The notes beneath the pieces were generated by a model, which was given only the letters and a program-made list of their open reading frames with translations, was not told where the DNA came from and ran no database searches. A DNA stretch of 64,000 nt from Hyphomicrobiales bacterium (GTDB lineage Bacteria; Pseudomonadota; Alphaproteobacteria; Rhodospirillales; JACKKN01): contig JACKKN010000005.1 in assembly GCA_024236415.1 (NCBI GenBank), forward strand, positions 62,001 to 126,000, in the 5' to 3' direction. The translations under genes were made by a program, and so were the position numbers. Of this stretch, positions 46,411 to 54,906 are shown piece by piece (positions within the stretch are counted from its first letter, which is position 1; every line of letters begins with the position of its first letter).

Positions 46411-49287
46411 TTACGCCGCTTCGATGCGACACAGGGTGACTTTCGTCTCCTGCATCTGGGTCACCGAGTCGTAGCCATAGGTGCCGCACATGTTGGACGC
46501 CTCGCCCAACACGTAGGGGTCGGCCCCGGGCGGGTACTTGCCGCGCAGGCTGGCGCCCTGCCAGTGCCCGCCGAAGTGGAACGGCATGAAGGCCACCCCC
46601 GCGGCCACCCGGTTGGTGACCATGGCCTTGACCAGGACCTTGCCCCCTTCGGGGCTGTGGACCCAGACGTCGCCGCCATCCCGCACGCCAAGGTTGTTGG
46701 CGTCCCTCGGGTTGATCTCGCAGAACATTTCCTGCTGCAGCTCGGCCAGCCACTTGTTGGACCGGGACTCGTCGCCGCCGCCCTCGTACTCCACCAGGCG
46801 CCCCGAGGTGAGGATGGTCGGGAAGTCCTTGGAGAAGTCCTTCTTCTGGATCGAGGCGTACAGCGTCGGCAGGCGGTAGAACTTCTTGTCCTCGTAGGTG
46901 GGATAGTCGGCCACCAGGTCGCGCCTTGGCGTGTACAGCGGCTCGCGGTGCAGCGGGATCGGGTCCGGGAAGGTCCAGACCACGGTGCGCGCCTTGGCGT
47001 TGCCGAACGGGGCGCAGCCATGCTTGATGGCCACCCGCTGGATACCGCCCGACAGGTCGGTCTTCCAGTTGGTCTTGTCACCGGCGACCTTTTCGATGGC
47101 CGCCCGCTCGGCGTCCGTCAGGTCCTTGTCCCAGCCCAGCTTCTTGAGCATGGCCATGGTGAACTCGGGATAGCCGTCCTTGATCTCCGACCCCACCGAG
47201 TAGGAGCCCTCGGCCAGCAGGTTCTGGCCGTTGCGCTCGACCCCGTAGCGGGCGCGGAAGGTCAGGCCGCCCTCGGCCACCGGCTTGGACGGATCGTACA
47301 GGATCGGCGTCCCCGGGTGCTTCAGGTCGGCGGTGCCCCAGCAGGGCCACGGCAGGCCGTAGTAGTCGCCGTCGGCGGGGCCGCCCAGGGCCTGCAGGGT
47401 GGTCTTGTCGAACGTGGCCTGGTTGGCCATGTGCAGCTTCAGGCGCTCCGGCGACTGGCCGGTGTAGCCGATGGTCCACATGCCCTTGTTGAACTCGCGG
47501 GTCACGTCCTCGATCAGCGGCTCCTCGCCGTTGACCTTGATCTGCTTGAACATCTCGTCCGCGAAGCCGAGCTTTTTGGCGAACTTGTACATGATCACGT
47601 GGTCGGGCAGGGATTCGAAGACCGGATCCACCACCTTGTCGCGCCACTGCAGCGAGCGGTTCGACGCGGTGACCGAGCCGTAGGTCTCGAACTGGGTGCT
47701 GGCCGGCAGCACGTAGACGCCGTCCTGGCGGTCCGGGATGACCGCGGCGAAGGTCGGGACCGGGTCGATGACGACCATCAGGTCCAGCTTCTCCATGGCC
47801 TTCTTCATTTCCGGCAGGCGGGTCTGCGAGTTCACGGCATGGCCCCACAGGACCATGGCGCGGATGTTGTCGGGCTGGTCGATGTTGTCCTTGTTCTCCA
47901 GCACGCCGTCGATCCAGCGGCTGACCGGGATGCCCGCCGACTGCATCAGCTTCTCGGACGCGAAGCGGCCCTTCAGGTAGTCGTAGTCCACGTTCCAGAC
48001 GCGGGCCCAGTGCTTCCACGACCCCGCCGCCAGGCCGTAGTAGCCGGGCAGGCTGTGGCTGAGGATGCAGAAGTCGGTGGCGCCCTGCACGTTGTCGTGG
48101 CCGCGGAAGATGTTGGCGCCGCCGCCGGACACGCCCATGTTGCCGAGCGCGAGCTGCAGGATGCAGTAGGCCCGGGTGTTGTTGTTGCCGTTGGTGTGCT
48201 GGGTGCCGCCCATGCACCAGACGAAGGTGCCGGGCCGGTTGTTGGCCATCATGCGCGCCACCCGGCGCAGCTGCGAGCCGGGCACGCCGGTGACCCGCTC
48301 GGTCTCCTCGGGGTTCCACTTGCGGATCTCGGCCTTGACCTGGTCCAGGCCCCAGACGCGCTGGCGGATGAACTCCTTGTCCTCCCAGCCGTTCTCGAAC
48401 ACGTGCCACAGGATGCCCCAGATCAGGGCCACGTCGGTGCCCGGGCGGAAGCGCACGAACTCGTCGGCGTGGGCCGCCGTGCGGGTGAACCGCGGGTCGC
48501 AGACGATCAGGTCGGCGTTGTTCTGCTCCTTGGCCTTCAGGATGTGCTGCACCGCCACCGGGTGCGCCTCGGCCGGGTTGGAGCCGATCAGGAAGATGGC
48601 GCGCGAGTTGTGGATGTCATTGTACGAGTTGGTCATCGCGCCGTAGCCCCAGGTATTGGCCACGCCGGCAACCGTCGTCGAATGGCAGATGCGCGCCTGG
48701 TGGTCGCCGTTGTTGGACCCCCAGAAGGCATAGAACTTGCGGAACAGGTAGGACTGCTCGTTGTTGAACTTGGCCGAGCCCAGCCAGTACACGGAATCGG
48801 GGCCGGACGCCTTGCGGATGTCCAGCATCTTGTCGCCGATCTCGTTGACCGCGGCCTCCCAGGACAGCTTCTTCCACTTGCCGCCCTCGAGCTTCATGGG
48901 GTACTTCAGGCGCCGCTCGTTGTGGGCGTGCTCGCGCACGCTGGCGCCCTTGGCGCAGTGGGCGCCCAGGTTGATGGGGCTGTCGAAGCCCGGCTCCTGG
49001 CCGACCCAGACCCCCTTGTCGACCTCGGCGACGACCGTGCAGCCCACCGAACAGTGGGTGCAGACCGACTTCACCTTGGTCATGGCCTTGGCGCCGGCGG
49101 CGCCGGACTGCGCCTGGGCCGGCGTCGCCAGGCCCAGGGAGGCCGTCGAGGCCAGGGCCGCGCCGCCGGCGGTCAGGCCGGACCGTTTCAGGAAGGTGCG
49201 GCGGTCCATGGCGCCGCCGATCGCGCCCGCGAGGGCCTTCTTCAGGCGGGGACGTCGCGCCGCCGCGTCGTGTCGCTTGGTGAGCAT
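46411..49287 (-). CDS. Formate dehydrogenase, catalytic alpha subunit (Mo/W-bisPGD, Cys form)
   Basis: The 958-aa enzyme oxidises formate to CO2. A Tat signal DRRTFLKRSG (residues 28-37) exports the folded protein to the periplasm. One [4Fe-4S] cluster is bound by C76, C79, C83 (CTHCSVGC) and C111. The metal ligand is Cys201 in QARICHSTTVAGVA (codon TGC, so no selenocysteine), followed by TNSYNDIHNSRAIFLIGSNPAEAHP of the bis-molybdopterin fold. The C-terminal dinucleotide-binding domain ends with GGHWQGASLRGKYP. ATG 49287 has GGGAGAG upstream; ATG 49209 (MDRRTF) is another option. It follows the small Tat gene by 22 bp. Confidence 0.97.
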   Translation of the reverse strand: MLTKRHDAAARRPRLKKALAGAIGGAMDRRTFLKRSGLTAGGAALASTASLGLATPAQAQSGAAGAKAMTKVKSVCTHCSVGCTVVAEVDKGVWVGQEPGFDSPINLGAHCAKGASVREHAHNERRLKYPMKLEGGKWKKLSWEAAVNEIGDKMLDIRKASGPDSVYWLGSAKFNNEQSYLFRKFYAFWGSNNGDHQARICHSTTVAGVANTWGYGAMTNSYNDIHNSRAIFLIGSNPAEAHPVAVQHILKAKEQNNADLIVCDPRFTRTAAHADEFVRFRPGTDVALIWGILWHVFENGWEDKEFIRQRVWGLDQVKAEIRKWNPEETERVTGVPGSQLRRVARMMANNRPGTFVWCMGGTQHTNGNNNTRAYCILQLALGNMGVSGGGANIFRGHDNVQGATDFCILSHSLPGYYGLAAGSWKHWARVWNVDYDYLKGRFASEKLMQSAGIPVSRWIDGVLENKDNIDQPDNIRAMVLWGHAVNSQTRLPEMKKAMEKLDLMVVIDPVPTFAAVIPDRQDGVYVLPASTQFETYGSVTASNRSLQWRDKVVDPVFESLPDHVIMYKFAKKLGFADEMFKQIKVNGEEPLIEDVTREFNKGMWTIGYTGQSPERLKLHMANQATFDKTTLQALGGPADGDYYGLPWPCWGTADLKHPGTPILYDPSKPVAEGGLTFRARYGVERNGQNLLAEGSYSVGSEIKDGYPEFTMAMLKKLGWDKDLTDAERAAIEKVAGDKTNWKTDLSGGIQRVAIKHGCAPFGNAKARTVVWTFPDPIPLHREPLYTPRRDLVADYPTYEDKKFYRLPTLYASIQKKDFSKDFPTILTSGRLVEYEGGGDESRSNKWLAELQQEMFCEINPRDANNLGVRDGGDVWVHSPEGGKVLVKAMVTNRVAAGVAFMPFHFGGHWQGASLRGKYPPGADPYVLGEASNMCGTYGYDSVTQMQETKVTLCRIEAA

Positions 49288-49309
49288 CTGTCTCTCCCTT
49301 TCCAGACGC

Positions 49310-49519
49310 CTAGAACTTGGCCAGCTCGTAGTACCGGCGGACGTGGTCCGTCTCCCGGTATCCGGCGCGGGGCTTGCCCGCCGGTGCCGCCGCGGCGTCC
49401 GCCTCGGGCGCCTTGACGGCCAGGGCCGTGGCCGCCACGCCGGCGGCGCCGGCACCCAGGCCGGCCGTCTTCAGGAACTGCCGCCGGGCGATGGGAGCGG
49501 CCTTGCGGTCTTCGCTCAT
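49310..49519 (-). CDS. Small Tat-signal protein of formate dehydrogenase clusters
   Basis: The 69-aa protein carries a twin-arginine signal ARRQFLKTAGLGAGAAGVAAT (residues 11-31) and a short mature part ending ETDHVRRYYELAKF. It matches in size, signal and position the formate dehydrogenase region Tat-target family (TIGR02811). It may aid export or assembly of FDH alpha, whose gene follows at once. GAAGGAGGC lies before its ATG. Confidence 0.88.
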   Translation of the reverse strand: MSEDRKAAPIARRQFLKTAGLGAGAAGVAATALAVKAPEADAAAAPAGKPRAGYRETDHVRRYYELAKF

Positions 49520-49607
49520 GTCTGCCTCCTTCCTACATCCTCGCGACGTCTCGAAATCCCCGTCCCGCCGGTCGCTGCGGCGGGACGCCGGTGTCGGTGG
49601 TGGCGGT

Positions 49608-50225
49608 TCAGGCCGCCATCTTGAAAGCTTCGGCCTCGATGGCCACGAAAACGCGCCCCAGGCGCCCGACGGCCGCGTACAGCGGCGACGCCTGGGTGCT
49701 TTCCAGGTCGGTGAAGAAATCGGCCGCCCAGGGCGCCAGGTGGGCGTCGAAGAACGCCTGCTGGGCCGCCAGGGGCGGCGGCGCGCCGAAGCGGCCCTCG
49801 ATCAGCCCGGCCATGGCGTCGCAGACGAAGGCGATGTGGTCCTCGGGCTCGCCGCCGGTCGACGCCGGGGCGATGCCCAGGTCCGCCAGGTCGCCGCGCA
49901 GGGCCGCCAGAGGCTGGTCGTAGAGCAATCCGGTCTGGTAGTGGGAAGCGTAGGGCAGCAGCTCGCCGCCGGCGCCCTGGCCGTAGAACAGGACCGTGTA
50001 TTCGTCCTCGGCCCGGTCGGCGCCGGTGTCGGCGGCGCACCGGGCCAGCTCGGCCAGGGCCTGGCCGATCTCGGTCCCGTCGCCTTGCAGGCGGGTCAGT
50101 GTTTCGAGGACGTCCGATGCGGGCGGCGACGCCAGAAGCCGGGCCAACAGCGCGTACAACCGCGCGCGCCCCACGTCTTCCGCGCCGACCTCCCCTTGCG
50201 GATGGTCCCCCGACGAATGCCTCAT
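49608..50225 (-). CDS. TorD/DmsD-like molybdoenzyme chaperone
   Basis: The 205-aa helical protein resembles TorD-family chaperones that bind the Tat signal of molybdoenzymes and guard cofactor insertion. Visible features are ARLYALLARLLASPP, EDEYTVLFYGQGAGGELLPYASHYQTGLLYDQPLAALRGDLADLGI and GEPEDHIAFVCDAMAGLIEG (the EPEDHI segment is characteristic). ATG 50225 was chosen over upstream starts because the conserved region begins close after it. It leads the operon tatsmall-alpha-beta-lipoprotein-gamma. FDH alpha is its expected client. Confidence 0.9.
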   Translation of the reverse strand: MRHSSGDHPQGEVGAEDVGRARLYALLARLLASPPASDVLETLTRLQGDGTEIGQALAELARCAADTGADRAEDEYTVLFYGQGAGGELLPYASHYQTGLLYDQPLAALRGDLADLGIAPASTGGEPEDHIAFVCDAMAGLIEGRFGAPPPLAAQQAFFDAHLAPWAADFFTDLESTQASPLYAAVGRLGRVFVAIEAEAFKMAA

Positions 50226-50535
50226 TATCGCCCTATGCCGCTTTCGGGCTTTTCGGGTCACGCCGACTCGTCCGGTCGCCGGCGCAATCTCCCGGTGGAT
50301 CCCCCGCGCAGGCCATCCAACAATGGATACGCTAGAAACCACATTAAAACTGTACACCTGGCGAACAGATACCGTCAATCGGACGTAATTGTTACTTTGT
50401 TCAATTCATTGAAATTTTTCGCATCGTGGAAGCGGAATGGCACTGCCGGCGCCCAATGGGTGCGTAAAATGGCGGCAAATTCATCCCTGGATATGTTGAA
50501 TCGCCGCCCCTTGCGGCGCCGAGTCGGGTGGCGTC
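50226..50535. promoter_or_regulatory. Promoter region upstream of the TorD-FDH operon
   Basis: This 310-bp gap between DUF3306 and the TorD-like gene includes an AT-rich part (about 50335-50500) unlike the GC-rich surroundings, suited to a promoter for the formate dehydrogenase operon on the minus strand. It includes CAATTCATTGAAATTTTT at about 50401-50418. No gene and no certain operator is seen. Confidence 0.5.
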
Positions 50536-51237
50536 CTAGGCCCGGTTTCCCGGCCCCGCCGGCGCGCCGTCGGCGGCGGCGGCCACCTCCCCGTCCGGGT
50601 GGGCGGGCCCGGTGTCGCCGGCTTCCGCGACCTCCCCGCCGTCGGCCACCCCGTCGGCCGGCCCATCGGCGGCCTCGGGGTCCGGCGGCGCGGTTTCCGA
50701 ATCGTCCGGCGGCGCCGAGTCGGTGTCGGGTTCCGCTGCCGCGGCAGTCGTTTCCGGGTCCTCCGCCGGCTCGGGGCCGGCGAAGCCGCGGCCGACGCGG
50801 TAGTCCGTGTCCAGCAGCGAGATGGCCGTGCCCAGGGTGTTGAAGTCCTGGTCGTAGTCGTTGAGGCCGTCCAGGTTTGCGAACACGGGGTCGCTGCGCC
50901 ACAGGGTGCGCAGGGCGGCACGGGTCAGCGCCTCGGGCACGCCGTCGGCCAGGAAGGGGGTGTAGTCGGAATCCCGGTCCAGGCTGTCCAGCGGCGGCAG
51001 GTCCGGCGGCGCCGCGGCGTCGTCGGCGGTCCCGGCGTCGGCGGCCCCGGCGTCGGCCGCCGCCGGCACCTGGCCGGCCGGCGCCGCGTCCAGGCCGGGT
51101 TGCGGCGCGGGGTCGGCGGGCATCGCCGCGGCCGCGATTCCGTCCGCGGGCTCGGCCACCGGGGCGGCACGGCCGCGCCGCGACTCGGCCTTGCGCCGCG
51201 ACCAGCGTTGCAGCCGGCCTTCCCCGTCGTCCGACAC
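50536..51237 (-). CDS. DUF3306-domain protein
   Basis: The 233-aa protein starts EGRLQRWSRRKAESRRG, has a Pro/Ala-rich spacer, then the conserved DUF3306 core LPPLDSLDRDSDYTPFLADGVPEALTRAALRTLWRSDPVFANLDGLNDYDQDF (about 78-132), and an acidic low-complexity C-terminal half. The family is found with formate dehydrogenase clusters; its role is unknown. It follows the DUF3305 gene by 12 bp. The acidic tail differs from most low-complexity tails in being Asp/Glu/Pro-rich. Confidence 0.9.
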   Translation of the reverse strand: MSDDGEGRLQRWSRRKAESRRGRAAPVAEPADGIAAAAMPADPAPQPGLDAAPAGQVPAAADAGAADAGTADDAAAPPDLPPLDSLDRDSDYTPFLADGVPEALTRAALRTLWRSDPVFANLDGLNDYDQDFNTLGTAISLLDTDYRVGRGFAGPEPAEDPETTAAAAEPDTDSAPPDDSETAPPDPEAADGPADGVADGGEVAEAGDTGPAHPDGEVAAAADGAPAGPGNRA

Positions 51238-51249
51238 GGCCCGGCCGCC

Positions 51250-51744
51250 CTAGCGCCGCCCGCGGCCGTCCGACCGCGGGTCCAGGCGCCGGTTCTTGCG
51301 CTTCTTGAAGGGAACGTCCACGTGGTGGCGGTCGACGAAGTCCTGGACCCAGGCGACCACCTGGTCGGGCATGGTCACGCCCTCGACGATCTCGTCGCCG
51401 CTCTCCAGGTAGCCTTCGGCCTCGTAGGGGCAGGCGGTGACCAGGAACGGCACCACGTCGGGCTCGTCGGCCTCCTCGCCGCGGCGCAGGACCACGAACA
51501 CCGTGGGCCGCGGCTGCGACAGGTTGTAGCGGTAGCCCTCGGTCTCGCCGCGGAACAGCTCCAGGTCCAGGGTGGCGGCGTGGAAGTGGACCCAGTCGGC
51601 GCCCTCGGCCAGGGCCACCCAGTCGGCCACCGGCCCGGCGCCGGGAATCACCGCGACCGGCATCCAGGCATGGTCCTGCCAGGGATTGTCGATGCGCCGC
51701 CGCTCGATGACGACGCCCATGGGCATGCTCTGATCGGCGGCCAT
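51250..51744 (-). CDS. DUF3305-domain protein
   Basis: The 164-aa protein has MPMGVVIERRRIDNPWQDHAWMPVAVIPG (residues 7-35), LDLELFRGETEGYRYNLSQPRPTVFVVLRR and ACPYEAEGYLESGDEIVEGVTMP, the DUF3305 pattern. It ends in a basic tail FKKRKNRRLDPRSDGRGRR. The family accompanies DUF3306 and formate dehydrogenase genes; the function is not known. ATG 51744 puts the conserved block near the N-terminus as usual. Confidence 0.92.
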   Translation of the reverse strand: MAADQSMPMGVVIERRRIDNPWQDHAWMPVAVIPGAGPVADWVALAEGADWVHFHAATLDLELFRGETEGYRYNLSQPRPTVFVVLRRGEEADEPDVVPFLVTACPYEAEGYLESGDEIVEGVTMPDQVVAWVQDFVDRHHVDVPFKKRKNRRLDPRSDGRGRR

Positions 51745-51846
51745 GACCGTGCCGGCTGTCGCCTCCCTCGCTGGGTTGCGGCGCCCGGCCGTCACGGGTC
51801 CGGCGCGCCCTCCTTGAGGGTCCATATAGGACGTTTACGCGGCGAT

Positions 51847-51918
51847 GGCCAGAGGGCGGGCCAGGGGGCGGGCCAGGGGGCGGGCCAGGGGGCGGACCAG
51901 GGGGCGGACCAGGGGGCG
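51847..51918. repeat. 12-bp tandem repeat, six copies
   Basis: The unit GGCCAGGGGGCG is repeated six times head to tail (the first copy has GA for GG; the last two start GACC), with a degenerate seventh copy after. It lies between the DUF3305 gene and the glgC stop. It is not CRISPR-like, as there are no spacers. Confidence 0.8.
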
Positions 51919-51958
51919 GGCCGGGGTGGAACGGCGTCCGCCCCGGCGGCCGCCCCCG

Positions 51959-53236
51959 TCAGAGCCGTTCCAGCATGGGCGCGGTGACGAACACCACGCC
52001 CCTTTCGGTGACGTGGAACCGCTTGGCGTCCAGCTTGGGGTCCTCGCCGATGACCATGCCCTCGGGGATCATGCAGTCCTGGCCGATCAGGGCGCGGCGC
52101 ACCCGGGCGCGGCGGCCGATGTCCACGTTGGGCAGCAGCACCGAATCCTCGACCAGGGTGTAGGAATTGACCCGCACGTTGTTGGACAGCAGCGAGCGCC
52201 GCACCGTGCCGCCCGAGACGATGCACCCGGCCGACACCACCGAATCCAGGGCCTCGCCGCGGCGCTCGTCGTCGTCGAACACGAACTTGGCCGACGGGCG
52301 CTGCTCCTGCGACGTCCAGATGGGCCAGTCGGGGTCGTACAGGTCGAGCTGGGGGGTAACGCTGGTCAGGTCGATGTTGGCCTCCCAGTACGCGTCCAGG
52401 GTCCCCACGTCGCGCCAGTAGGGCTCGTCCATGCCCTCGGTCATGACGCAGCTGTCGCCGAAGCGGTGGGCGAAGATCTTGGCCCGGGCCGCCAGGGACG
52501 GCAGCATGTCCTTGCCGAAGTCGCGCGACGATTCGGCCTTGGCCGCCTTGGCGGCGTCGATGGCCAGCTGGTCGAACAGGAACTTGGCGCTGAACACGTA
52601 GATGCCCATGGAGGCGAAGGCGAAATCGGGCTTGTCGGGAATGCCCGGCGGGTCGGCGGGCTTTTCCAGGAAGCCGATGATGTGGTCGTTGACGTCCACG
52701 TCGACCACCCCGAAGGCGCGCGCCTCCTGGCGCGGAACCTCGACGCAGGCCACCGTCACCTCGGCGCCGCGGCGGATGTGCTGCGCCAGCATGCGGCTGT
52801 AGTCCTGCTTGTAGACGTGGTCGCCGGCCAGCACCAGGATGTAGTGGGGGTCGATGGCCTCGATCAGGTCCATGTTCTGGTACACGGCGTCGGCGGTGCC
52901 GCGGTACCAGCTCTCCTCCTCCGTCTGCTGCTGGGCCGGCCAGACCTCCACGAACTCCTGCATCTCGGACTTGAGGAAGCCCCAGCCGCGCTGCACGTGC
53001 TGGATCAGGGCGTGCGAACGGTACTGGGTCGGCACCGCCACCTTGCGGATGCCGGAGTGGATGCAGTTGGACAGCGGAAAGTCGATGATCCGGAATTTGC
53101 CGGCGAAGGGTACCGCCGGCTTGGCGATCTTGTCCGTCAGGCTGAGCAGCCGGCTCCCCCTCCCCCCCGCGAGGACCAGGGCCAGCGTGTTCTTCAGGGC
53201 GGTATTGAGATCGTAGCTTTGCTCTTGCATATCCAT
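51959..53236 (-). CDS. glgC: Glucose-1-phosphate adenylyltransferase (ADP-glucose pyrophosphorylase)
   Basis: The 425-aa enzyme makes ADP-glucose from ATP and glucose-1-phosphate, the committed step of glycogen synthesis. LALVLAGGRGSRLLSLTDKIAKPAVPFAGKFRIIDFPLSNC (about 18-58) is the nucleotide site, WYRGTADAVYQNMDLI and LAGDHVYKQDYSRML follow, then EKPADPP and SMGIYVFS. The C-terminal beta-helix (SAGCIVSGGTVRRSLLSNNVRV) binds allosteric sugars. ATG 53236 has GAGGGG ahead. It diverges from glgA over 211 bp, so both promoters lie in that gap. Confidence 0.97.
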   Translation of the reverse strand: MDMQEQSYDLNTALKNTLALVLAGGRGSRLLSLTDKIAKPAVPFAGKFRIIDFPLSNCIHSGIRKVAVPTQYRSHALIQHVQRGWGFLKSEMQEFVEVWPAQQQTEEESWYRGTADAVYQNMDLIEAIDPHYILVLAGDHVYKQDYSRMLAQHIRRGAEVTVACVEVPRQEARAFGVVDVDVNDHIIGFLEKPADPPGIPDKPDFAFASMGIYVFSAKFLFDQLAIDAAKAAKAESSRDFGKDMLPSLAARAKIFAHRFGDSCVMTEGMDEPYWRDVGTLDAYWEANIDLTSVTPQLDLYDPDWPIWTSQEQRPSAKFVFDDDERRGEALDSVVSAGCIVSGGTVRRSLLSNNVRVNSYTLVEDSVLLPNVDIGRRARVRRALIGQDCMIPEGMVIGEDPKLDAKRFHVTERGVVFVTAPMLERL

Positions 53237-53447
53237 GTCGTTCCCCTCAACGCTGTGAAAATGCACGGGCGATCTCGCTCGTTTCCCCGACGTTATCACG
53301 AACGGTCGATTTGGCACGGGGAATCTGCCCATTTTTGCCCGCTTTTCGTGCCGATTTCCCGCATCGGCGTATGACTCTTTTTTTTCTTATCTGTGTTCCC
53401 GCAGCGTGCCATATTGCCGCCGCCAGAAAGCGCCAAGCGGAAGTACC

Positions 53448-54881
53448 ATGAAAATCCTGTTCGTCACCTCCGAAGCCTACCCCCTGGCCAAGACCGGCGG
53501 CCTCGCCGACGTGGCAGGGGCCCTGCCCAAAGCATTGGAATCGTTGGGCGAAAACGTCCGCATTCTGCTGCCCGCCTACCCCGAGGCCCTGGACATGCTG
53601 GCCGACAAGGGCCGGCCCATCCGCCTGGGCGACCCCCTGGGACTCGGCGAGTCGCGCCTGGTGCCGGGGCGCATGCCCGACAGCGGCGTGCGCGCCTGGG
53701 TTTTGGACTGTCCGCCCATGTTCACCCGTGACGGCGGCCCCTACCTGGGACCCGACGGCAACGACTGGCCCGACAACTTCAAGCGTTTCGCCCTTTTGGC
53801 CCGGGCGGCGGCCCTGGTCGGCATCGGCGGCTCGATGATGGGCTGGCAGCCGGACGTGATCCACGCCAACGACTGGCAGACCGGGCTGGTGCCGGTGTAC
53901 CTGGAACAGTGGGGCTCCCCGGTGCCGCCCTGCGTCTACACCATCCACAACATCGAGTACCAGGGCATCTTCGGGCCCGAGGTCATGGGCCACGTGGGCC
54001 TGGACCACCAGCATTTCAGCCTGGAGGGGATCGAGTTCCACGGCTGGGTGTCGTACATGAAGGCCGGCCTGGTCTATGCCCGGCGCCTGACCACGGTCAG
54101 CCCGACCTATGCCCGCGAGGTCCAGACCCCGGCCTACGGCCGCGGCATGGACGGGGTCATCCGTTCCCGCGCCGGGGACATGCACGGCATCCTGAACGGG
54201 GTCGACTACGAGATCTGGAACCCCGAGGTGGACAAGCTGATCCCGGCCCGCTACTCGGCCGACCGCATGGCCGGCAAGGCCGCCAACAAGGCGGCCCTGC
54301 AGCGGCGCGTGGGCCTGCACGAGGACCCGGGCGCCCCGGTGATCGGCTTCGTCGGCCGGTTCGCCGAGCAGAAGGGCATCGACCTGCTGCTGGACGCCCT
54401 GCCCGAGGTGGTGGACATGGGCTGCGAGGTGGTGGTGGTGGGCACCGGCAGTGCCTACCTGGAGGGCCGCTGCCGCGACGCCGCCGGCGCCTTCCCCGGG
54501 CGGGTGGCGGCGGAGGTGACCTACGACGAGGGCCTGGCGCACCTGGTCCAGGCCGGCAGCGACCTGTTCACGGTGCCGTCGCGGTTCGAGCCCTGCGGCC
54601 TGACCCAGATGTACGCCCTGCGCTACGGCACCCTGCCGGTGGTGCGCCATACCGGCGGCCTGGCCGACACGGTGACCGACGCCGGCGACCCCGAAAACGG
54701 CAACGGGTTCGTGTTCTCCGCCGCCACCGCCGCCGATCTGGTAGGGGCCTTGCGCCGCGCCCGCGAACTGTTCGACAATCCGAAAGGGTGGCGCGCGATG
54801 CAGAAACGTGGCATGAGCTTGGACTACAGTTGGCACCGGGCCGCGGAGAGCTATCGCGATCTATACGCAGGAATTACCTGA
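53448..54881 (+). CDS. glgA: Glycogen synthase (ADP-glucose type)
   Basis: The 477-aa GT5 enzyme extends alpha-1,4 glucan from ADP-glucose. It starts MKILFVTSEAYPLAKTGGLADVAGALP (KTGGL is the donor loop), with HANDWQTGLVPVYL and YTIHNIEYQGIFG in the N-domain. In the C-domain are GFVGRFAEQKGIDLLLDALP and PSRFEPCGLTQMYALRYGTLPVV (catalytic Glu in the EPCG segment). Length is normal. It is followed by glgP after 25 bp on the same strand. Confidence 0.97.
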   Translation: MKILFVTSEAYPLAKTGGLADVAGALPKALESLGENVRILLPAYPEALDMLADKGRPIRLGDPLGLGESRLVPGRMPDSGVRAWVLDCPPMFTRDGGPYLGPDGNDWPDNFKRFALLARAAALVGIGGSMMGWQPDVIHANDWQTGLVPVYLEQWGSPVPPCVYTIHNIEYQGIFGPEVMGHVGLDHQHFSLEGIEFHGWVSYMKAGLVYARRLTTVSPTYAREVQTPAYGRGMDGVIRSRAGDMHGILNGVDYEIWNPEVDKLIPARYSADRMAGKAANKAALQRRVGLHEDPGAPVIGFVGRFAEQKGIDLLLDALPEVVDMGCEVVVVGTGSAYLEGRCRDAAGAFPGRVAAEVTYDEGLAHLVQAGSDLFTVPSRFEPCGLTQMYALRYGTLPVVRHTGGLADTVTDAGDPENGNGFVFSAATAADLVGALRRARELFDNPKGWRAMQKRGMSLDYSWHRAAESYRDLYAGIT

Positions 54882-54906
54882 ACAGGGCAAGGGGGGTGGA
54901 TTGACA

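Noticed and set aside
48650..48700. Possible selenocysteine codon in FDH alpha
   Set aside because: The metal-ligand position in RICHS is an ordinary TGC Cys codon and no in-frame TGA occurs.
51847..51918. Possible CRISPR array
   Set aside because: The 12-bp units are contiguous with no spacers and no cas genes are near; it is a simple tandem repeat.
53310..53335. Sigma-54-like promoter (TGGCACGGGGAATCTGC) between glgC and glgA
   Set aside because: The -24 half fits but the -12 half and spacing do not match the consensus closely; it is not strong enough to claim.
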